Source: Tetragonia tetragonoides
Lineage: Eukaryota > Streptophyta > Magnoliopsida > Caryophyllales > Aizoaceae
DNA: 64,000 nucleotides
Assembly: GCA_038025085.1 (NCBI GenBank)
Contig: CM076148.1
Span: 16,012,501 to 16,076,500 of the forward strand
Direction: 5' to 3'
Shown: positions 22,258-33,836 of the stretch, piece by piece
Numbering within the stretch: position 1 is the stretch's first letter
Layout: every line of letters starts with the position of its first letter
Notes under the pieces: generated by a model
Seen by the model: only the letters and a program-made list of their open reading frames with translations
Told to the model about the DNA's origin: nothing
Databases searched by the model: none
Made by a program: the position numbers and the translations under genes

Positions 22258-22375
22258 GGGTGCAACACGAGGACTTCCCAGGAGGTCACCCATCCTAGTA
22301 CTACTCTCGCCCCAGCACGCTTAACTGCGGAGTTCTGATGGGATCGGGTGCATTAGTGCTGGTATGATCGCACCC
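22258..22375 (-). rRNA. 5S rRNA gene, copy 67
   Basis: U3. Changes: T63G, G30C. Confidence 0.93.
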
Positions 22376-22597
22376 ATCAATCTTTTCCACAATATTTGTT
22401 TTAATGTTGTTCTTACAGCCATTTCTCACTTTTCGTGTGTCTCTTTTATTCGAAAATCAACGGTTTTTACTTAAAACACAACACGTCTCACGAAATCTTT
22501 TATACTAGTGTTTTCTGATTCTAAACAGCGTTTTAAATAAGGCTACATAAAAATTAAAAAAATAAAATAAAATTGAAAAAAATGAAGATTTAAAAAA

Positions 22598-22715
22598 TGG
22601 TGCAACACGAGGACTTCCCAGGAGGTCACCCATCCTAGTACTACTCTCGCTCAAGCACGCTTAACTGCGGAATTCTGATGGGATACGGTGCATTAATGCT
22701 GGTATGATCGCACCC
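22598..22715 (-). rRNA. 5S rRNA gene, copy 68
   Basis: U2. Changes: 3'-terminal base, G65A, C44T, G31T, C20T. Confidence 0.93.
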
Positions 22716-22936
22716 ATCAATCTATTGCACAATATTTGTTTTAACCTTGTTCTTACAGCCATTTCTCACTTTTCGTGTGTCTCTTTAGTTCGAAAATCAT
22801 CGGTTTGAACGTAAAATCCAACACGTCTCCCGAAAACTTTTATACTAGTGTTTTCTGATTCTAAACAGCGTTTTAAATAAGGCTACATAAAAAAAAAATA
22901 ATAATAAAGTAAAAAAAAAATTGAAGATTTAAAAAA

Positions 22937-23054
22937 GGGTGCAACACGAGGACTTCCCAGCAGGTCACCCATCCTAGTACTACTCTCGCTCATGCACGCT
23001 TAACTGCAGAATTCTGATGGGATCCGGTGCATTAGTGCTGGTATGATCGCACCC
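22937..23054 (-). rRNA. 5S rRNA gene, copy 69
   Basis: U2. Changes: C94G, G65A, T62A, C47T, C44T. Copy 90 carries the same set plus C20T. Confidence 0.93.
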
Positions 23055-23256
23055 ATCAATCTATTGCAGAATATTTGTTTTAACCTTGTTCTTACAGCCA
23101 TTTCTCACTTTTCGTGTGTCTCTTTTATTCGAAAATCAACGGTTTGTACTTAAAACACAACACGGCTCCCGGAATCTTTTATACTAGTGTTTTCTGATTC
23201 TAAACAGCGTTTTAAATAAGGCTAAATAAAAATAAAAAAAATTAATATTTAAAAAG

Positions 23257-23374
23257 GGGTGCAACACGAGGACTTCACAGGAGGTCACCCATCCTAGTAC
23301 TACTTTCGCCCAAGCACGCTTAACTGCGGAGTTCTGATGGGATCCGGTGCATTAGTGCTGGTATGATCGCACCC
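23257..23374 (-). rRNA. 5S rRNA gene, copy 70
   Basis: U2. Changes: G98T, G70A. Confidence 0.94.
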
Positions 23375-23595
23375 ATTAATCTATTGCACAATATTTGTTT
23401 TAACCTTGTTCTTGCAACCATTTGTCACTCTTCGTGTGTCTCTTTTCTTCGAAAATCAACGGTTTGTACGTAAAACCCAACACGTCTCCCGAAATCTTTT
23501 ATACTAGTGTTTTTTGATTCTAAACGGCGTTTTAAATAAGGCTACATAAAAATAAAAAAAATAAAAAAAATTTAAAAAAATGAAGAATGAAAAAG

Positions 23596-23713
23596 GGGTG
23601 CAACACGAGGACTTCCCAGAAGGTCACCCATCCTAGTACTACTCTCGCCCAAGCACGCTTAACTGCGGAGTTCTGATGGGATCCGGTGCATTAGTGCTGG
23701 TATGATCGCACCC
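23596..23713 (-). rRNA. 5S rRNA gene, copy 71
   Basis: C94T only. U1 variant with GT instead of GC at -13/-12. Confidence 0.94.
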
Positions 23714-23935
23714 ATAAAACTATTACACAATATTTGTTTTAACCATGTTCTTACAGTCATTCCTCACTTTTCGTGTGTCTCTTTTATTCGAAAATCAACG
23801 GTTTCTACTTAAAACACAACACGTCTCCCGAAATCTTTTACACTAGTGTTTTCTGATTCTAAACAACGTTTTAAATAAGGCTACATAAAAATTAAAAAAA
23901 TAAAATAAAAATTAAAAAAATGAAGATTTAAAAAA

Positions 23936-24053
23936 GGGTGCAACACGAGGACTTCCCAGGAGGTCACCCATCCTAGTACTACTCTCGCTCAAGCACGCTT
24001 AACTGCGGAATTCTGATGGGATCCGGTGTATTAGCGCTGGTATGATCGCACCC
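23936..24053 (-). rRNA. 5S rRNA gene, copy 72
   Basis: U2. Changes: G65A, C44T, G25A, A19G. Confidence 0.93.
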
Positions 24054-24278
24054 ATCAATCTATTGCACAATATTTGTTTTAACCTTGTTCTTACAGCCAT
24101 TTCTCACTTTTCGTATGTCTCTTTAATTCGAAAATCATTGGTTTGTACGTAAAATCCAACACGTCTCCCGAAAACTTTTATACTAGTGTTTTCTGATTCT
24201 AAACAGCGTTTTAAATAAGGCTACATAAAAATAAATAAAAAATAAAAAAAAGTAAGAAAAAAATGAAGATTTAAGAAA

Positions 24279-24396
24279 GGGTGCAACACGAGGACTTCGC
24301 AGGAGGTCACCTATCCTAGTACTACTCTCGCTCAAGCACGCTTAACTGCAGAATTCTGATGGGATCCGGTGCATTATTGCTGGTATGATAGCACCC
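24279..24396 (-). rRNA. 5S rRNA gene, copy 73
   Basis: U2. Changes: G98C, G85A, G65A, C47T, C44T, C20A, G7T. Confidence 0.92.
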
Positions 24397-24621
24397 ATCA
24401 ATCTATTGCAGAATATTTGTTTTAACCTTATTCTTACAGCCATTTCTCACTTTTCGTGTGTCTCTTTTATTCGAAAATCAACGGTTTGTACATAAAACAC
24501 AACACGTCTCCCGAAATCTTTTATACTAGTGTTATCTGATTCTAAACATCGTTTTAAATAAGGCTGCATAAAAATAAAAAAAATAAAAAAAAAAAATTTA
24601 AAAAAATGAAGATTTAAAAAG

Positions 24622-24739
24622 GGGTGCAACACGAGGACTTCCCAGGAGGTCACCCATCCTAGTACTGCTCTCGCCCAAGCACGCTTAACTGCGGAGTTCT
24701 GATGGGATCCGGTGCATTAGTGCTAATATGATCGCACCC
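24622..24739 (-). rRNA. 5S rRNA gene, copy 74
   Basis: U2. Changes: T73C, C15T, C14T. Confidence 0.93.
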
Positions 24740-24959
24740 ATTAATCTATTGCACAATATTTGTTTTAACCTTGTTCTTGCAGCCATTTGTCACTTTTCGT
24801 GTGTCTGTTTTATTTGAAAATCAACGGTTTGTACGTAAAACCCAACACGTCACCCGAAATCTTTTATACTAGTGTTTTTTGATTCTAAACGGCGTTTTAA
24901 ATAAGGCTACATAAAAATAAAAAAATAAAAAAAAATTTAAAAAATGAAGAATGAAAAAG

Positions 24960-25077
24960 GGGTGCAACACGAGGACTTCCCAGAAGGTCACCCATCCTAG
25001 TACTACTCTCGCCCAAGCACTCTTAACTGCGGAGTTCTGATGGGATCCGGTGCATTAGTGCTGGTCTGATGGCACCC
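24960..25077 (-). rRNA. 5S rRNA gene, copy 75
   Basis: U1 with GT at -13/-12. Changes: C94T, C57A, T12G, G7C. Close to copy 82. Confidence 0.93.
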
Positions 25078-25299
25078 ATCAAACTATTACACAATATTTG
25101 TTTTAACCATGTTCTTACAGTCATTTCTCACTTTTCGTGTGTCTTTTTTATTCGAAAATCAACGGTTTCTACTTAAAACTCAACACGTCTCCCGAAATCT
25201 TTTATACTAGTGTTTTCTGATTCTAAACAGCGTTTTAAATAAGGCTACATAAAAATTAAAAAAATAAAATAAAATTTAAAAAAATGAAGATTTAAAAAA

Positions 25300-25417
25300 G
25301 GGTGCAACACGAGGACTTCCCAGGAGGTCACCCATCCTAGTACTACTCTCGCTCAAGCACGCTTAACTGCGGAATTCTGATTGGATCCGGTGCATTAGCG
25401 CTGGTATGATCGCACCC
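25300..25417 (-). rRNA. 5S rRNA gene, copy 76
   Basis: U2, one base shorter upstream. Changes: G65A, C44T, C36A, A19G (as copy 64). Confidence 0.93.
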
Positions 25418-25639
25418 ATCAATCTATTGCACATATTTGTTTTAACCTTGTTCTTACAGCCATTTCTCACTTTTCGTATGTCTCTTTAATTCGAAAATCA
25501 TTGGTTTGCACGTAACATCCAACACGTCTCCCGAAAACTTTTATACTAGTGTTTTCTGATTCTAAACAGCGTTTTAAATAAGGCTACATAAAAAAAAAAA
25601 AAAATAAAAATAAGAAAAAAAAAATGAAGATTTAAAAAA

Positions 25640-25757
25640 GGGTGCAACACGAGGACTTCCCAGGAGGTCACCTATCCTAGTACTACTCTCGCTCAAGCAC
25701 GCTTAACTGCAGAATTCTGATGGGATCCGGTGCATTAGTGCTGGTATGATAGCACCC
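25640..25757 (-). rRNA. 5S rRNA gene, copy 77
   Basis: U2 (ctatcgc). Changes: G85A, G65A, C47T, C44T, G7T (as copy 65). Confidence 0.93.
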
Positions 25758-25981
25758 ATCAATCTATCGCAGAATATTTGTTTTAACCTTGTTCTTACAG
25801 CCATTTCTCACTTTTCGTGTGTCTCTTTTATTCGAAAATCAACGGTTTGTACATAAAACACAACACGTCTCCCGAAATCTTTTATACTAGTGTTATCTGA
25901 TTCTAAACATCGTTTTAAATAAGGCTGCATAAAAATAAAAAAAATAAAAATAAAAATTTAAAAAAAGGAAGATTTAAAAAG

Positions 25982-26098
25982 GGGTGCAACACGAGGACTT
26001 CCCAGGAGGTCACCCATCCTAGTACTACTCTCGCCCAAGCACGCTTAACTGCGGAGTTCTGATGGGATCCGGTGCATTAGTGCTGGTATGATCGCACC
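25982..26098 (-). rRNA. 5S rRNA gene, copy 78
   Basis: U3. Gene identical to the majority sequence except that one of the three 5'-terminal G residues is missing (117 nt). Confidence 0.94.
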
Positions 26099-26319
26099 AT
26101 CAATCTTTTCCACAATATTTGTTTTAACCTTGTTCTTGCAGCCATTTGTCACTTTTCGTGTGTCTCTTTTATTCGAAAATCAACGGTTTGTACGTAAAAC
26201 CCAACTCGTCTCCCGAAATCTTTTATACTATTGTTTTTTGATTCTAAACGGCGTTTTAAATAAGGCTACATAAAAATAAAAAAAATAAAAAAAATTTAAT
26301 AAAATGAAAAATGAAAAAG

Positions 26320-26437
26320 GGGTGCAACACGAGGACTTCCGAGAAGGTCACCCATCCTAGTACTACTCTCGCCCAAGCACGCTTAACTGCGGAGTTCTGA
26401 TGGGATCCGGTGCATTAGTGCTGGTATGATGGCACCC
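26320..26437 (-). rRNA. 5S rRNA gene, copy 79
   Basis: U1. Changes: G97C, C94T, G7C. Confidence 0.93.
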
Positions 26438-26659
26438 ATCAAACTATTGCACAATATTTGTTTTAATCTTGTTCTTAGAGCCATTTCTCACTTTTCGTGT
26501 GTCTCTTTAATTCGAAAATCATCGGTTTGAACGTAAAATCCAACACGTCTCCCGAAAACTTTTATACTTGTGTTTTCTGATTCTAAACAGCGTTTTAAAT
26601 AAGGCTACATAAAAAAAAAATAAAAAAAAAAAGAAAAAAAAAAATGAAGATTTAAAAAA

Positions 26660-26777
26660 GGGTGCAACACGAGGACTTCCCAGGAGGTCACCCATCCTAG
26701 TACTACTCTCGCTCATGCACGCTTAACTGCAGAATTCTGATGGGATCCGGTGCATTAGTGCTGGTATGATCGCACCC
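26660..26777 (-). rRNA. 5S rRNA gene, copy 80
   Basis: U2. Changes: G65A, T62A, C47T, C44T (as copy 61). Confidence 0.93.
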
Positions 26778-26987
26778 ATCAATCTATTGCAGAATATTTG
26801 TTTTAACCTTGTTCTTACAGCCATTTCTCACTTTTCGTGTGTCTCTTTTATTCGAAAATCAACGGTTTGTACTTAAAACACAACACGTCTCCCGGAATCT
26901 TTTATACTAGTGTTTTCTGATTCTAAACATCGTTTTAAATAAGGCTAAATAAAAATAAAAAAAATTAAAAAATTAAGATTTAAAAAG

Positions 26988-27105
26988 GGGTGCAACACGA
27001 GGACTTCACAGGAGGTCACCCATCCTAGTACTACTCTCGCCCAAGCACGCTTAACTGCGGAGTTCTGATGGGATCCGGTGCATTAGTGCTGGTATGATCG
27101 CACCC
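26988..27105 (-). rRNA. 5S rRNA gene, copy 81
   Basis: U2. G98T only. Confidence 0.95.
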
Positions 27106-27326
27106 ATTAATCTATTGCACAATATTTGTTTTAACCTTGTTCTTGCAGCCATTTGTCACTTTTCGTGTGTCTCTTTTATTCGAAAATCAACGGTTTGTAC
27201 GTAAAACCCAACACGTCACCCGAAATCTTTTATACTAGTGTTTTTTGATTCTAAACGGCGTTTTAAATAAGGCTACATAAAAATGAAAAAATAAAAAAAA
27301 ATTTAAAAAAATGAAGAATGAAAAAG

Positions 27327-27444
27327 GGGTGCAACACGATGACTTCCCAGAAGGTCACCCATCCTAGTACTACTCTCGCCCAAGCACTCTTAACTGCGGA
27401 GTTCTGATGGGATCCGGTGCATTAGTGCTGGTATGATGGCACCC
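27327..27444 (-). rRNA. 5S rRNA gene, copy 82
   Basis: U1 with GT at -13/-12. Changes: C105A, C94T, C57A, G7C. Confidence 0.93.
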
Positions 27445-27666
27445 ATCAAACTATTACACAATATTTGTTTTAACCATGTTCTTACAGTCATTTCTCACTT
27501 TTCGTGTGTCTTTTTTATTCGAAAATCAACGGTTTCTACTTAAAACACAACACGTCTCCCGAAATCTTTTATACTAGTGTTTTCTGATTCTAAACAGCGT
27601 TTTAAATAAGGCTACATAAAAATTAAAAAAATAAAAAAAAATTTAAAAAAATGAAGATTTAAAAAA

Positions 27667-27784
27667 GGGTGCAACACGAGGACTTCCCAGGAGGTCACCC
27701 ATCCTAGTACTACTCTCGCTCAAGCACGCTTAACTGCGGTATTCTGATTGGATCCGGTGCATTAGCGCTGGTATGATCGCACCC
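27667..27784 (-). rRNA. 5S rRNA gene, copy 83
   Basis: U2. Changes: G65A, T45A, C44T, C36A, A19G. Confidence 0.93.
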
Positions 27785-28009
27785 ATCAATCTATTGCACA
27801 ATATTTGTTTTAACCTTGTTCTTACAGCCATTTCTCACTTTTCGTATGTCTCTTTAATTCGAAAATCATCGGTTTGTACGTAAAATCCAACACGTCTCCC
27901 GAAAACTTTTATACTAGTGTTTTCTGATTCTAAACAGCGTTTTAAATAAGGCTACATAAAAATAAAAATAAAAAATAAAAAAAAGAAAAAAAAATGAAGA
28001 TTTAAAAAA

Positions 28010-28127
28010 GGGTGCAACACGAGGACTTCCCAGGAGGTCACCTATCCTAGTACTACTCTCGCTCAAGCACGCTTAACTGCAGAATTCTGATGGGATCCGG
28101 ATCATTAGTGCTGGTATGATAGCACCC
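28010..28127 (-). rRNA. 5S rRNA gene, copy 84
   Basis: U2. Changes: G85A, G65A, C47T, C44T, A27T, C26A, G7T. Confidence 0.92.
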
Positions 28128-28338
28128 ATCAATCTATTGCAGAATATTTGTTTTAACCTTGTTCTTACAGCCATTTCTCACTTTTCGTGTGTCTCTTTTA
28201 TTCGAAAATAAACGGTTTGTACATAAAACACAACACGTCTCCCGAAATCTTTTATACTAGTGTTTTCTGATTCTAAACAGCGTTTTAAATAAAAATAAAA
28301 AAATAAAAAAAAAATTTAAAAAATGAAGATTTAAAAAA

Positions 28339-28456
28339 GGGTGCAACACGAGGACTTCCCAGGAGGTCAGCCATCCTAGTACTACTCTCGCCCAAGCACG
28401 ATTAACTGCGGAGTTCTTATGGGATCCGGTGCATTAGTGCTGGTATGATCGCACCC
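28339..28456 (-). rRNA. 5S rRNA gene, copy 85
   Basis: U1. Changes: G87C, G56T, C39A. Downstream spacer lacks ggctacat. Confidence 0.93.
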
Positions 28457-28668
28457 ATCAAACTATTGCACAATATTTGTTTTAACCTTGTTCTTACAGT
28501 CATTTCTCACTTTTCGTGTGTCTCTTTTATTCGAAAATCAACGGTTTGTACTTAAAACACAATACGTCTCCCGAAATCTTTTATACTAGTGTTTTCCGAT
28601 TCTAAACAGCGTTTTAAATAAGGCTACATAAAAATAAAAAAACATTTTAAAAAATGGAGTATAAAAAG

Positions 28669-28786
28669 GGGTGCAACACGAGGACTTCCCAGGAGGTCAC
28701 CCATCCTAGTACTACTCTCGCCCAAGCACGCTCCACTGCGGAGTTCTGATGGGATCCGGTGCATTAGTGCTGGTATGATCGCACCC
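28669..28786 (-). rRNA. 5S rRNA gene, copy 86
   Basis: U2. Changes: A54G, T53G (both box A). Confidence 0.93.
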
Positions 28787-29008
28787 ATCATTATATTGCA
28801 CAATATTTGTTTTAACCTTGTTCTTACAGCCATTTCTCAATTTTCGTGTGTCTCTTTTATTCGAAAATCAGCAGTTTTTACTTAAAACACAACACGTCTC
28901 CCGAAATCTTTTATACTAATGTTTTCTGATTCTAAACAGCGTTTTAAATAAGGGTAAATAAAAATTAAAAAAATAAAATAAAATTTAAAAAAATGAAGAT
29001 TTAAAAAT

Positions 29009-29126
29009 GGGTGCAACACGAGGACTTCCCAGGAGGTCACCCATCCTAGTACTACTCTCGCCCAAGCACACTTAACTGCGGAGTTCTGATGGGATCCGGT
29101 GCATTAGTGCTGGTATGATCGCACCC
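29009..29126 (-). rRNA. 5S rRNA gene, copy 87
   Basis: U2. C57T only. Confidence 0.95.
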
Positions 29127-29349
29127 ATCAATCTATTGCACAATATTTGTTTTAACCTTGTTCTTACATCCATTTCTCACTTTTCGTGTGTCTCTTTTAT
29201 TCGAAAATCAACGGTTTCTACTTAAAACACAACACGTCTCCCGAAATATTTTATACTAGTGTTTTCTGATTCGAAACAACGTTTTAAATAAGGGTACATA
29301 AAAATAAAAAAATAAAAATAAAAATTTAACAAAATGAAGATTTAAAAAG

Positions 29350-29467
29350 GGGTGCAATACGAGGACTTCCCAGGAGGTCACCCATCCTAGTACTACACTC
29401 GCCCAAGCACGCTTAACTGCGGAGTTCTGATGGGATCCGGTGCATTAGTGCTGGTATGATCGCACCC
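29350..29467 (-). rRNA. 5S rRNA gene, copy 88
   Basis: U3. Changes: G110A, A71T. Confidence 0.94.
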
Positions 29468-29686
29468 ATCAATCTTTTCCAGAATATTTGTTTTAACCTT
29501 GTTCTTACAGCCATTTCTCACTTTTCGTGTGTCTCTTTTATTCGAAAATCAACGGTTTCTACTTAAAACACAACACGTCTCCCGAAATCTTTTATACTAG
29601 TGTTTTCTGATTCTAAACAGCGTTTTAAATAAGGGTACATAAAAATTAAAAAAAAATAAAATTTAAAAAAATGAAGATTTAAAAAA

Positions 29687-29804
29687 GGGTGCAACACGAG
29701 GACTTCCCAGGAGGTCACCCATCCTAGTACTACTCTCGCCGAAGCACGCTTAGCTACGGAGTTCTGATGGGATCCGATGCATTTGTGCTGGTATGATCGC
29801 ACCC
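29687..29804 (-). rRNA. 5S rRNA gene, copy 89
   Basis: U1. Changes: G64C, T52C, C49T, C28T, T21A. Identical to copy 91. Confidence 0.93.
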
Positions 29805-30025
29805 ATCAAATTATTGCACAATATTTGATTTAACCTTGTTCTTACAGCCATTTCTCACTTTTCGGGTGTCTCTTTTATTCGAAAATCAACGGTTTTTACT
29901 TAAAACACAACACATCTCCCGAAATCTTTTATACTAGTGTTTTCTGATTCTAAACAGCGTTTTAAATAAGGCTACATAAAAAAAAAATAATAATAAAGTA
30001 AAAAAAAAATTGAAGATTTAAAAAA

Positions 30026-30143
30026 GGGTGCAACACGAGGACTTCCCAGCAGGTCACCCATCCTAGTACTACTCTCGCTCATGCACGCTTAACTGCAGAA
30101 TTCTGATGGGATCCGGTGCATTAATGCTGGTATGATCGCACCC
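30026..30143 (-). rRNA. 5S rRNA gene, copy 90
   Basis: U2. Changes: C94G, G65A, T62A, C47T, C44T, C20T. An outlier among its neighbours, matching copy 69 about 7 kb away. Confidence 0.93.
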
Positions 30144-30362
30144 ATCAATCTATTGCACAATATTTGTTTTAACCTTGTTCTTACAGCCATTTCTCACTTT
30201 TCGTGTGTCTCTTTTATTCGAAAATCAACGGTTTCTACTTAAAACACAACACGTCTCCCGAAATCTTTTATACTAGTGTTTTCTGATTCTAAACAGCGTT
30301 TTAAATAAGGGTACATAAAAATTAAAAAAAAATAAAATTTAAAAAAATGAAGATTTAAAAAA

Positions 30363-30480
30363 GGGTGCAACACGAGGACTTCCCAGGAGGTCACCCATCC
30401 TAGTACTACTCTCGCCGAAGCACGCTTAGCTACGGAGTTCTGATGGGATCCGATGCATTTGTGCTGGTATGATCGCACCC
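30363..30480 (-). rRNA. 5S rRNA gene, copy 91
   Basis: U1. Same five changes as copy 89, 676 bp away. Confidence 0.93.
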
Positions 30481-30692
30481 ATCAAATTATTGCACAATAT
30501 TTGATTTAACCTTGTTCTTACAGCCATTTCTCACTTTTCGGGTGTCTCTTTTATTCGAAAATCAACGGTTTTTACTTAAAACACAACACATCTCCCGAAA
30601 TCTTTTATACTAGTGTTTTCTGATTCTAAACAGCGTTTTAAATAAGGCTACATAAAAATAAAAAAACATTTTAAAAAATGAAGTATAAAAAG

Positions 30693-30810
30693 GGGTGCAA
30701 CACGAGGACTTCCCGGGTGGTCACCCATCCTAGTACTACTCTCGCCCAAGCACGCTTCACTGCGGAGTTCTGATGGGATCCGGTGCATTAGTGCTGGTAT
30801 GGTCGCACCT
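30693..30810 (-). rRNA. 5S rRNA gene, copy 92
   Basis: U3. Changes: T96C, T93A, T53G, T9C, G1A. Confidence 0.93.
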
Positions 30811-31022
30811 ATCAATCTTTTCCACAATATTTGTTTTAACCTTGTTCTTACAGCCATTTCTCACTTTTCGTGTGTCTCTTTTATTCGAAAATCAACAGTT
30901 TTTACTTAAAACACAACAAGTCTCCCGAAATCTTTTATACTAGTGTTTTCTGATTCTAAACAGCGTTTTAAATAAGGCTACATAAAAATAAAAAAACATT
31001 TAAAAAAATGAAGTATAAAAAG

Positions 31023-31140
31023 GGGTGCAACACGAGGACTTCCCAGGAGGTCACCCATCCTAGTACTACTCTCGCCCAAGCACGCTTGACTGCGGAGTTC
31101 TGATGGGATCCGTTGCATTAGTGCTGGTATGATCGCACTC
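31023..31140 (-). rRNA. 5S rRNA gene, copy 93
   Basis: U3 (acaatgttttcc). Changes: T53C, C28A, G2A. Confidence 0.93.
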
Positions 31141-31352
31141 AACAATGTTTTCCACAATATGTGTTTTAACCTTGTTCTTACAGCCATTTCTCACTTTTCG
31201 TGTGTCTCTTTTATTCGAAAATCAACGGTTTTTACTTAAAACACAACACGTCTCCCGAAATCTTTTATACTAGTGTTTTCTGATTCTAAACAGCGTTTTA
31301 AATATGGGTACATAAAAATTAAAAAAATTTTAAAAAATGAAGATTTAAAAAA

Positions 31353-31470
31353 GGGTGCAACACGAGGACTTCCCAGGAGGTCACCCATCCTAGTACTACT
31401 CTCGCCCAAGCACGCTTAACTACGGAGTTCTAATGAGATCCGGTGCATTAGTGCTGGTATGATCGCACCT
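31353..31470 (-). rRNA. 5S rRNA gene, copy 94
   Basis: U1. Changes: C49T, C39T, C35T, G1A. Confidence 0.93.
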
Positions 31471-31696
31471 ATCAAACTGCTGCACAATATTTGTTTTAAC
31501 CTTGTTCTTACAGTCATTTCTCACTTTTCGTGTGTCTCTTTTATTCGAAAATCAACGGTTTGTACTTAAAACACAACACGTCTCCCGAAATCTTTTATAC
31601 TAGTGTTTTCTGATTCTAAACAGCGTTTTAAATAAGGCTACATAAAAATAAATAAAAAAAAAAAAAAAACATTAAAAAAATTGAAGATTTAAAAAG

Positions 31697-31880
31697 GGGT
31701 GCAACACGAGGACTTCCCAGGAGGTCACCCATCCTAGTACTACTCTCGCCCAAGCACGCTTAACTGCGGAGTTCTGATGGGATCCGGTGCATTAGTGCTG
31801 GTATGATCGGACCCATTCGGTGCATTAGTGCTGGTATGATCGCACCCATCCGGTGCATTAGTGTTGGTATGATCGCACCC
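31697..31880 (-). rRNA. 5S rRNA gene, copy 95, with two extra 33-bp 5' repeats
   Basis: Starts at 31814, 31847 and 31880 (184 bp). G5C in the inner repeat and G17A in the outer, as in copy 25; otherwise majority sequence. U1. Confidence 0.91.
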
Positions 31881-32102
31881 ATCAAACTGTTGCACAATAT
31901 TTGTTTTAACCTTGTTCTTACAGTCATTTCTCACTTTTCGTGTGTCTCTTTTATTCGAAAATCAACGGTTTGTACTTAAAACACAACACGTCTCCCGAAA
32001 TCTTTTATACTAGTGTTTTCTGATTCTAGACAGCGTTTTAAATAAGGCTACATAAAAATAAAAAAAAATAAAAAAAATTTAAAAAAATGAAGATTTAAAA
32101 GA

Positions 32103-32220
32103 AGGTGCAACACGAGGATTTCCCAGGAGGTCACCCATCCTAGTACTACTCTCGCCCAAGCACACTTAACTGCGAAGTTCTGATGGGATCCGGTGAATTA
32201 GTGCTGGTATAATCGCACTC
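32103..32220 (-). rRNA. 5S rRNA gene, copy 96
   Basis: U1. Changes: 3'-terminal base, G102A, C57T, C46T, G25T, C10T, G2A. Confidence 0.92.
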
Positions 32221-32444
32221 ATCAAACTATTGCACAATATTTTGTTTTAACCTTGTTCTTACAGTCATTTTCTCACTTTTCGTGTGTCTCTTTTATTCGA
32301 AAATCAACGGTTTGTACTTAAAACACAACACGTCTCCCGAAAACTTTTATACTAGTGTTTTCTGATTCTAAACAGCGTTTTAAATAAGGCTACATAAAAA
32401 TAAAAAAAAATTAAAAAAAATTAAAAAAATGAAGATTTAAAAAA

Positions 32445-32562
32445 GGGTGCAACACGAGGATTTCCCAGGAGGTCACTTATCCTAGTACTACTCTCGCCCA
32501 AGCACGCTTAACTGCGGCGTTCGGATGGGATCCGGTGTATTAGTGCTGGTATGATCGCACCC
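32445..32562 (-). rRNA. 5S rRNA gene, copy 97
   Basis: U1. Changes: G102A, G86A, G85A, T45G, A40C, G25A. Confidence 0.92.
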
Positions 32563-32782
32563 ATCAAACTATTGCACAATATTTGTTTTAACCTTGTTCT
32601 TACAGCCATTTCTCACTTTTCGTGTGTCTCTTTTATTCGAAAATGAACGGTTTCTACTTAAAACACAACACGTCTCCCGAAATCTTTTATACTAGTGTTT
32701 TCTGATTCTAAACAGCGTTCTAAATAAGACTACACAAAAATTAAAAAAATAAAAAAAAAATTTAAAAAATGAAGATTTAAAG

Positions 32783-32900
32783 GGTTGCAACACGAGGAGT
32801 TCCCAGGAGGTCACCCATCCTAATACTACTCTCGCCCAAGCACGCTTAACTGCGGAGTTCGGATGGGATCCGGTGCATTAGTGCTGGTATGATCGCACCC
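32783..32900 (-). rRNA. 5S rRNA gene, copy 98
   Basis: U1. Changes: C116A, G102C, C78T, A40C. Confidence 0.93.
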
Positions 32901-33122
32901 ATCAAACTATTGCACAATATTTGATTTAACCTTATTCTTACAGCCATTTCTCACTTTTCGAGTGTCTCTTTTATTCGAAAATCAACGGTTTGTACTTAAA
33001 ACACAACACGTCTCCCGAAATCTTTTATACTAGTGTTTTCTGATACTAAACAGCGTTTTAAATAAGGCTACATAAAAATAAAAATACTAAAAATAAATTT
33101 AAAAAAATGAAGATTTAAAAAA

Positions 33123-33240
33123 GGGTGCAACACGAGGACTTCCCAGGAGGTCGCCCATCCTAGTACTACTCTCGCCCAAGCACGATTAACTGCGGAGTTC
33201 AGATGGGATCCGGTGCATTAGTGCTGGTATGATCGCACCC
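33123..33240 (-). rRNA. 5S rRNA gene, copy 99
   Basis: U1. Changes: T88C, G56T, A40T. Confidence 0.93.
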
Positions 33241-33462
33241 ATCAAACTATTGCACAATATTTGATTTAACCTTGTTCTTACAGCCATTTCTCACTTTTCA
33301 GGTGTCTCTTTTATTCGAAAATCAACGATTTGTACTTAAAACACAAAACGTCTCCCGAAATCTTTTATACTAGTGTTTTCTGATTCTAAACAGCATTTTA
33401 AATAAGGTTACATAAAAGTAAAAAAAATTAAAAAAAAATTAAAAAAATGTAGATTTAAAAAG

Positions 33463-33613
33463 GGGTGCAACACGAGGACTTCTCAGGAGGTCACCCATCC
33501 TAGTAATACTCTCGCCCAAGCACGCTTAACTGCGGAGTTCTGATAAGATCCGGTGCATTAGTGCTGGTGTGATCGCATCCATACGGTGCATTAGTGTTGG
33601 TATGATCGCACCC
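33463..33613 (-). rRNA. 5S rRNA gene, copy 100, with one extra 33-bp 5' repeat
   Basis: Starts at 33580 and 33613 (151 bp). Changes: G98A, G75T, C36T, C35T; inner repeat T12C and G3A; outer G17A. G75T links it to copies 40 and 106. U1. Confidence 0.89.
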
Positions 33614-33836
33614 ATCAAACTGTTGCACAATATTTGTTTTAACCTTGTTCTTACAGTCGTTTCTCACTTTTTGTGTGTCTCTTTTATTCGAAAATCAACG
33701 GTTTCTACTTAAAACACAACATGTCTCCCGAAAACTTTTATACTAGTGTTTTCTGATTCTAAACAGCGTTTTAAATAAAGCTACATAAAAATAAAAAAAA
33801 TAAAATAAAACATTTAAAAAAATGAAGATTTAAAAA

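Larger units (their letters stand above)
19153..24570. repeat. About 2.7-kb block of 8 units, duplicated
   Basis: Copies 58-65 and 66-73 correspond one to one at offsets of 2701-2710 bp, sharing private changes such as T63G/G30C (59/67), G110T/T62C (58/66) and the GT promoter variant (63/71). Copies 74-84 continue with parts of the same order. Confidence 0.82.
29563..30640. repeat. 676-bp two-unit duplication
   Basis: Copies 89 and 91 with their flanking spacers are identical over several hundred bases at a 676-bp offset, separated by copy 90, which is of a different family. Confidence 0.82.
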
